The position numbers and the translations under genes were made by a program. The notes beneath the pieces were generated by a model that searched no databases, was not told the DNA's origin, and saw only the letters and a list, made by a program, of their open reading frames with translations. From JANYGM01 sp043764015 (GTDB taxonomy: Bacteria > Bacteroidota > Bacteroidia > Cytophagales > Thermonemataceae), in contig JAYUKY010000072.1 of NCBI GenBank assembly GCA_043764015.1, forward strand, positions 1 through 11,199: a stretch of 11,199 bases of DNA. Direction: 5' to 3'. Below are positions 7,901 through 11,199 of the stretch, one piece after another; position 1 is the first letter of the stretch, and the number at the start of each line of letters is the position of its first letter.

Positions 7901-9263
7901 TGTTACAATAGTTTTGACACGTTCTAGTGAGGTGAGAATCATCAACCCAAAAAATAAGCAACAAGTATTGATTTCAAATCACATGCCTTATGGTGCTATT
8001 TTGAAGGTAAAAGAAGGACAAACTGTTTCAAAAGATGATGCACTTTGTACTTGGGATCCTTACAATGCCGTTATTTTGTCAGAATTTGAGGGAACGGTTG
8101 AGTATGATTCTGTTATTGAGGGAATTACCTATAAAGTTGAGTTTGATGAGCAAACAGGTTACCAAGAAAAGGTAATTATTGACACAAAAGATAAGACAAA
8201 AAACCCTGCCCTTATCATCAAACCTAAGAAAGGAGAGCCAAAAACTTACAATATTCCTGTGGGCGCACGCCTTACAGTAGAAGACGGTAAGCAAATAAAA
8301 GCTGGTCAGATTTTGGTGAAAATTGCCCGTTCTGTTGGTAAAAACCGTGATATTACAGGTGGTTTGCCACGTGTTACAGAACTTTTTGAGGCTCGTAATC
8401 CGTCAAATCCTGCTATTGTGAGTGCTATTGATGGCGAGGTAACGTATGGCGCAATCAAACGTGGTAATAGAGAAATTGAAATTACTTCAAGAGATGGTGT
8501 AAAACGTAAGTATATGGTGCCTTTGTCTAAACACATTTTGGTACAAGATAATGACTTTATACGTGCTGGTATGCCACTTTCTGATGGTGCTATCACGCCT
8601 AACGACATTCTTTCTATCAAAGGTCCTACAGCAGTACAAGAATACCTAGTAAATGAAATTCAAGAAGTTTACCGTCTGCAAGGTGTGAAAATCAATGACA
8701 AGCATATTGAGGTGATTGTACGCCAAATGATGCAAAAAGTTGAGGTAATTGATGCAGGTGATACTGATTTCTTGTTGGGTCAGGTGGTTGATAAATGGAC
8801 TTTCCGTGAGGAAAATGACAGAGTTTTAGACCTGAAAATTGTAGAAGAAGTGGGTGATTCTGAAAAATTAGAATTGGGACAACTGGTAACTGCTCGTGAG
8901 CTTCGTGAGGAAAATTCTTCTCTAAAAAGAAAAGATAAAAAACTCGTGAAAGTGCGTGATGCGCAATCTGCGGTATCTCAACCTACTTTACAAGGAATTA
9001 CGCAAGCATCTTTGGGAACAGAAAGCTTTATGTCTGCGGCATCTTTCCAAGAAACGACAAAAGTGTTGTCTGAAGCATCTATTCGTGGAAAATCAGACAG
9101 ATTGCTAGGTCTGAAAGAAAACGTAATTGTTGGACATTTAATACCTGCAGGTACAGGTGTGCGTGAGTACGAGAGCATTGTTGTGACTTCGTCAGAAGAG
9201 AACAAAGTTTACGTTGATACGTCTTCCCGCAAACCTCGCAAAAAGAGAGAATATAGCAACTAA
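4950..9263 (+). CDS. rpoC: DNA-directed RNA polymerase subunit beta'
   Basis: A 1437-aa protein, the usual length for Bacteroidota beta'. It forms the clamp and half of the active site of RNA polymerase. Visible landmarks are the N-terminal zinc site (C66-H-C68 and C81-D-R-C84), the catalytic Mg motif N473-ADFDGD with Asp475, 477 and 479, the MMHSGARGS region, the second zinc site (C823, C897, C904, C907), and the conserved stretch RGEAVGVVAAQSIGEPGTQL followed by LRTFHVGG. It starts at MAFKKNRKL, the normal family start, and ends in a basic tail. It is intact, with no internal break. rpoB, its usual upstream partner, is absent from the preceding 4.9 kb; instead the protease array lies 85 nt upstream on the same strand. 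The terminator at 9284-9318 ends the unit. Confidence 0.99.
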   Translation: MAFKKNRKLTSDFSTITISLASPQSILDSSHGEVTQPETINYRTYKPEMGGLFCERIFGPVKDWECHCGKYKRIRYKGIICDRCGVEVTEKKVRRERMGHIELIVPVAHIWYFRSLPNKIGYLLGLPTKKLDQIIYYERYIVVNPGVMAEEGRNGSTYLDFLTEDEYLDIQDKLPRENHLLDDSDPTKFIARMGADALQMLLSRLKLDKLANELRHQAANDSSQQRKAEALKRLKVVRAFQESKIENRPEWMILKMLPVIPPELRPLVPLDGGRFATSDLNDLYRRVIIRNNRLKRLIEIKAPEVILRNEKRMLQEAVDSLFDNSRKVNAVRADGNRALKSLSDMLKGKQGRFRQNLLGKRVDYSGRSVIVVGPELKLHECGLPKDMAAELFKPFIVRKLIERGIVKTVKSAKKIVDRKDAVIWDILENVLKGHPILLNRAPTLHRLGIQAFQPKLIEGKAIQLHPLTCTAFNADFDGDQMAVHVPLGHEAILEASMLMLASHNILNPANGAPITVPSQDMVLGLYYVTKGRRSTPEHPIMGEGLSFYSSDEVVIAINEKRLSKHAFIKVKTKVREGDVLVDRTVETVAGRVLFNLLVPKEVGYVNLLLTKKELQKVIGLVFKTVGMAFTAKFLDDIKELGFQSAFKGGLSMGLGDIVVSGQKDVLIKEAKEKISEVMENYNMGLITDNERYNKVIDIWGRANTNLTNHLMDDMANDQQGFNSIYMMMHSGARGSREQIRQLGGMRGLMAKPQKNLQGSVGEIIENPILSNFKEGLDVIEYFISTHGARKGLADTALKTADAGYLTRRLVDVAQDVIVNEEDCGTLRGVVATALKDNEDIVEPLSERILGRVSVHDIFDPLSGELIVESGQEINEDAAEKIDATSIEEVEIRSALTCETKRGICRKCYGRNLASGKLVGRGEAVGVVAAQSIGEPGTQLTLRTFHVGGTASNIAVDASVKAKFDGIISFENLRKIDTTDSEGEAVTIVLTRSSEVRIINPKNKQQVLISNHMPYGAILKVKEGQTVSKDDALCTWDPYNAVILSEFEGTVEYDSVIEGITYKVEFDEQTGYQEKVIIDTKDKTKNPALIIKPKKGEPKTYNIPVGARLTVEDGKQIKAGQILVKIARSVGKNRDITGGLPRVTELFEARNPSNPAIVSAIDGEVTYGAIKRGNREIEITSRDGVKRKYMVPLSKHILVQDNDFIRAGMPLSDGAITPNDILSIKGPTAVQEYLVNEIQEVYRLQGVKINDKHIEVIVRQMMQKVEVIDAGDTDFLLGQVVDKWTFREENDRVLDLKIVEEVGDSEKLELGQLVTARELREENSSLKRKDKKLVKVRDAQSAVSQPTLQGITQASLGTESFMSAASFQETTKVLSEASIRGKSDRLLGLKENVIVGHLIPAGTGVREYESIVVTSSEENKVYVDTSSRKPRKKREYSN

Positions 9264-9283
9264 GTAATTGTGAAGATTCAATT

Positions 9284-9318
9284 AAAAAAGCCTTTCCAAA
9301 GTTTGGAAAGGCTTTTTT
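9284..9318. terminator. Bidirectional intrinsic terminator between rpoC and the HTH gene
   Basis: A perfect inverted repeat with 17-nt arms (9284-9300 and 9302-9318) centred on base 9301. The core is GCCTTTCC/GGAAAGGC, flanked by six A and six T. It lies 20 nt after the rpoC stop and 21 nt from the stop of the convergent HTH gene, and the A/T tails suit termination in both directions. Confidence 0.95.
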
Positions 9319-9339
9319 GTTTGTAATACTTTTGTCAAA

Positions 9340-9705
9340 TTACTCTTTATTTTGCTTATTGATAATATTTTTTAGTAGTTTTATGTCATCTTCAAGGCTT
9401 TTAATACGTTCTTCCCAATCTTTACGAGGGATATTTCCGTTATTTATCATGTTTTCCATAACTGGTTGATGGTTATTGATAGAGTAGATTATTTTTTGGT
9501 CTTGCATATTGACAAGGTCAGCTACTGACATTCCCAATACTTCTGCTATTTGATTTAGGCGAGAATAAGGCACATCTGTTTCGTCTCTTTCTATTTTTCC
9601 ATAACCATTATTGGTCATTTCTAGTAATGCTGCCATATTTTCTTGTTTGAGATTTTTCATCTCTCTTAAAAATCTAATTTTCTTTCCTAAAGTAAGGTTT
9701 TCCAT
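9340..9705 (-). CDS. XRE-family HTH transcriptional regulator with C-terminal coiled coil
   Basis: A 121-aa protein starting M-E-N-L-T-L. An upstream in-frame ATG at 9747 adds 14 residues, but it lies about where transcription from the predicted promoter would begin, so ATG 9705 is preferred. Residues ~5-66 form a Cro/C1-type helix-turn-helix: KIRFLREMKNLKQENMA, then the turn and recognition-helix region NNGYGKIERDE, then LNQIAEVLGMSVADLV. The C-terminal part (~94-121) is a charged heptad-like coiled coil (WEERIKSLEDDIKLLKN) that probably mediates dimerisation. Small regulators of this layout are common in Bacteroidota. It is transcribed divergently from the 428-aa lipoprotein with interlocking promoters, so autoregulation and control of that neighbour are plausible but inferred. 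Confidence 0.93.
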   Translation of the reverse strand: MENLTLGKKIRFLREMKNLKQENMAALLEMTNNGYGKIERDETDVPYSRLNQIAEVLGMSVADLVNMQDQKIIYSINNHQPVMENMINNGNIPRKDWEERIKSLEDDIKLLKNIINKQNKE

Positions 9706-9749
9706 TTTTTTAGTTGTTTTATATAAACTAATAAGACTAAATAACAACT

Positions 9750-9779
9750 CAAAAATAGTATTTTTATTTTGAAAAGCAA
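9750..9779 (-). promoter_or_regulatory. Bacteroidota-type promoter of the HTH gene
   Basis: On the - strand, TTG (9779-9777) is followed by exactly 19 nt and then TATTTTTG (9757-9750), a full match to the known Bacteroidota sigma-ABfr consensus TTG-N19-TAnnTTTG. Transcription would start near 9743, leaving a leader of roughly 40 nt before ATG 9705. Confidence 0.75.
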
Positions 9780-9787
9780 TACCTTTG
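9780..9787 (+). promoter_or_regulatory. Predicted -7 element for the lipoprotein gene
   Basis: TACCTTTG matches the Bacteroidota TAnnTTTG -7 element exactly, 32 nt upstream of ATG 9820. No TTG sits at the ideal 19-nt spacing (bases 9758-9760 are GTA), so the promoter may be weak or activator-dependent. It directly abuts the -33 TTG of the divergent HTH promoter. Confidence 0.55.
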
Positions 9788-9819
9788 CGGGATATTTAAT
9801 CACTCTCTAAACATATTTT

Positions 9820-11106
9820 ATGTTCAAACGACAAAAAAGCAAAGTAGTAGCATTTTTGCTAATGCTTGGCGTAGTCTATGGTTGCAAGAAACCATACGAC
9901 AACCTAGACCCGCAAGACAACTTGTCCGCCATCAATGTAGCCCTACAAAAGGCTATGACTTGGTTTTATGCCAATAAAAAAAGTAAAAGTAACAACAGTA
10001 ATGCTCGTGAAATGCCTTCTTTTGAAACTCGCTACAAGGATTTTTACCCTGATTGGCAAAGAGTGAAAACTCTTGATTTAGGAGAAAACAAAAAGTTACT
10101 TATTGTACCTGTGGCACGATATTTGACCGTAAGTTATACGGAACAAGGCTTTTTACGAAAACTTTGTATTCTTGTAGATAATGATGAGATTACTTCTGCT
10201 AAAATTATTGAAATAGTGGCTACTAATGAAACCATAGCAAATAAACAAGATTTTATTTTCCAAAATGCACTTTCCAATTTTGGAGAGGGTGGAAGTTTTA
10301 ATGGTTTTACACTTGCTTTGTTGCAGTATGATATTGATTATAATTTTGAGAAAGGAAAAGCTTTTCATCATGGAAATACTTTTGATGCGAGTTTAGCAAG
10401 TTATAGTAGTTCACCAGATACACCCTCAATACCTGTTTTCAATACTTCGTATGGAATTAATATCTATGGCTCTGGTACAGGCGTACAAGGTCCAATATTT
10501 GCGCCTAGCTATACTATTCCCTTACCCACTAATGGTAATGAAGATGACGAAGACACAGGAATGAACTTTTTGCCACCACCTGATATTAGAGATAGTGATG
10601 GTTTGTTTGCACAGTTTAAGAAGGCTATAAATGATAATTTTACTTCATTTGATAATGCGTTGAAGAATAATAAAGTTCCAGCGGATAAAATAGCTAATTT
10701 TCAACGAGCAAGGGATGCCTATGCAAGAATGCAAAGAACTATTAAAGCAATGGAAAAACATTCTACTAAAACAGGTCAAGCGTTTGATTTTAAGAAATCC
10801 ACACAATCAGGGATTTCTTACAATAGAACATCTAAAAGCATTGATATAACAGTAGATGTAAGCAAATGGGCTAATGCAAGTCCGACTACTTTTGCAGAAA
10901 TATCAGATGTTGCCCACGAGGTTACACATATAGACCAGTTTTTAGATGGTGCTCTGTCCTTTGATAAAGGAACTGGCGAGGCAGGGGCATTGCACGAAAT
11001 AACAGATGAGCAAGATGCGCTAGTGGTACAAGCGACTATTCGTAATAGTGGAGATAATACAAAAGATTTGTATGGAAAAGATTTACCTGCAACATCAATT
11101 CCTTAG
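9820..11106 (+). CDS. Lipoprotein with C-terminal HExxH metallopeptidase-like domain
   Basis: A 428-aa protein with a lipoprotein signal: basic N-terminus, hydrophobic core, and V-V-Y-G-C22 as lipobox. The N-terminal region (~30-180) has an ALQKAMTWFYANK start and a KKLLIVPVARYLTV strand, a layout seen, from memory, in many uncharacterised Bacteroidota lipoproteins. The middle (~190-255) is a Ser/Pro/Gly/Asp-rich linker. The C-terminal domain (~260-428) is helical and has A-H366-E-V-T-H370-IDQF, with D396-E397-Q-D-A as a candidate position for the third zinc ligand. The HExxH plus DExxA pattern is typical of gluzincin-like peptidase domains found at the ends of effectors and toxins. It is divergent from an XRE regulator. 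Substrate and role are unknown: a surface protease or a contact-dependent effector are possible. No immunity gene is identifiable before the window ends. Confidence 0.85.
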   Translation: MFKRQKSKVVAFLLMLGVVYGCKKPYDNLDPQDNLSAINVALQKAMTWFYANKKSKSNNSNAREMPSFETRYKDFYPDWQRVKTLDLGENKKLLIVPVARYLTVSYTEQGFLRKLCILVDNDEITSAKIIEIVATNETIANKQDFIFQNALSNFGEGGSFNGFTLALLQYDIDYNFEKGKAFHHGNTFDASLASYSSSPDTPSIPVFNTSYGINIYGSGTGVQGPIFAPSYTIPLPTNGNEDDEDTGMNFLPPPDIRDSDGLFAQFKKAINDNFTSFDNALKNNKVPADKIANFQRARDAYARMQRTIKAMEKHSTKTGQAFDFKKSTQSGISYNRTSKSIDITVDVSKWANASPTTFAEISDVAHEVTHIDQFLDGALSFDKGTGEAGALHEITDEQDALVVQATIRNSGDNTKDLYGKDLPATSIP

Positions 11107-11199
11107 AGTATGTTTAGAAACTATTTTTCTTTAAAAGTGATTTAATATCATACTTATAAAGGCTAATTTTATCATAACAACGGCATTTTCTGCTTTTTT
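11107..11199. other. End of window, no supported gene
   Basis: AT-rich sequence after the lipoprotein. A 12-codon ATG frame (11109-11147) is too short to support. From 11141 to the end one + frame is open and hydrophobic (KANFIITTAFSAF) but has no ATG; it could only be a signal-peptide start if an unusual start codon were used. No terminator hairpin is visible. Confidence 0.4.

Noticed and set aside
5037..9205. Many open frames of 70-131 codons on the - strand, plus one at 5110-5322 +, inside rpoC
   Set aside because: They are shadows of the strongly conserved rpoC frame, with no family resemblance or promoters.
9706..9747. Longer HTH protein starting at 9747
   Set aside because: The predicted transcription start is at about 9743, so this ATG would not be in the mRNA; the usual family start fits 9705.
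11109..11199. Possible small gene or gene start at the right edge
   Set aside because: The ATG frame is only 12 codons, and the hydrophobic open frame lacks a normal start codon and runs off the window.

Overview
The window looks like chromosomal DNA from an AT-rich member of the Bacteroidota, probably Cytophagia-like (inferred, not looked up). The evidence is an RpoC of Bacteroidota type and length (1437 aa), a secreted protease with a C-terminal type IX secretion (T9SS) sorting domain, and a divergent promoter region with the Bacteroidota-type signals TTG-N19-TAnnTTTG and TAnnTTTG. Gene starts mostly lack Shine-Dalgarno sequences.

Region 1 (about 97-4864, + strand) is a tight array of alternating small secreted proteins. 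Three cassettes each encode an 'A' protein (93-97 aa) and a 'B' protein (174-178 aa). The array ends in a fourth A-like segment fused to a full M43-type (pappalysin/cytophagalysin-like) metzincin protease with PPC-like, Ig-like and T9SS sorting domains. The A proteins match the first ~88 residues of the protease (signal peptide plus prosegment with a Cys-containing CGT-x-E motif) and stop where the catalytic domain would begin. They are therefore free-standing propeptide-like proteins, possibly trans-acting latency or inhibitor factors, or remnants of duplicated proteases. The B proteins are paralogous secreted or lipoprotein-like proteins of unknown function. Genes overlap by 4 nt or lie at most 7 nt apart, so the array is probably one operon. 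The first A gene has lost its normal start region at a sequence junction near position 97, and positions 1-96 are of unknown origin.

Region 2 (4950-9318) is rpoC, the RNA polymerase beta' subunit, followed by a strong hairpin terminator. rpoC is not preceded by rpoB here; the protease array takes that place, 85 nt upstream.

Region 3 (9340-11106) is a divergent pair: an XRE-family HTH regulator (- strand) and a 428-aa lipoprotein (+ strand) whose C-terminal domain carries an HEVTH zinc-peptidase-like motif. Their promoters interlock in a 114-bp gap. The lipoprotein resembles a surface-anchored metallopeptidase or an effector/toxin-like protein; its function is unproven. The last ~90 bases hold no supportable gene.
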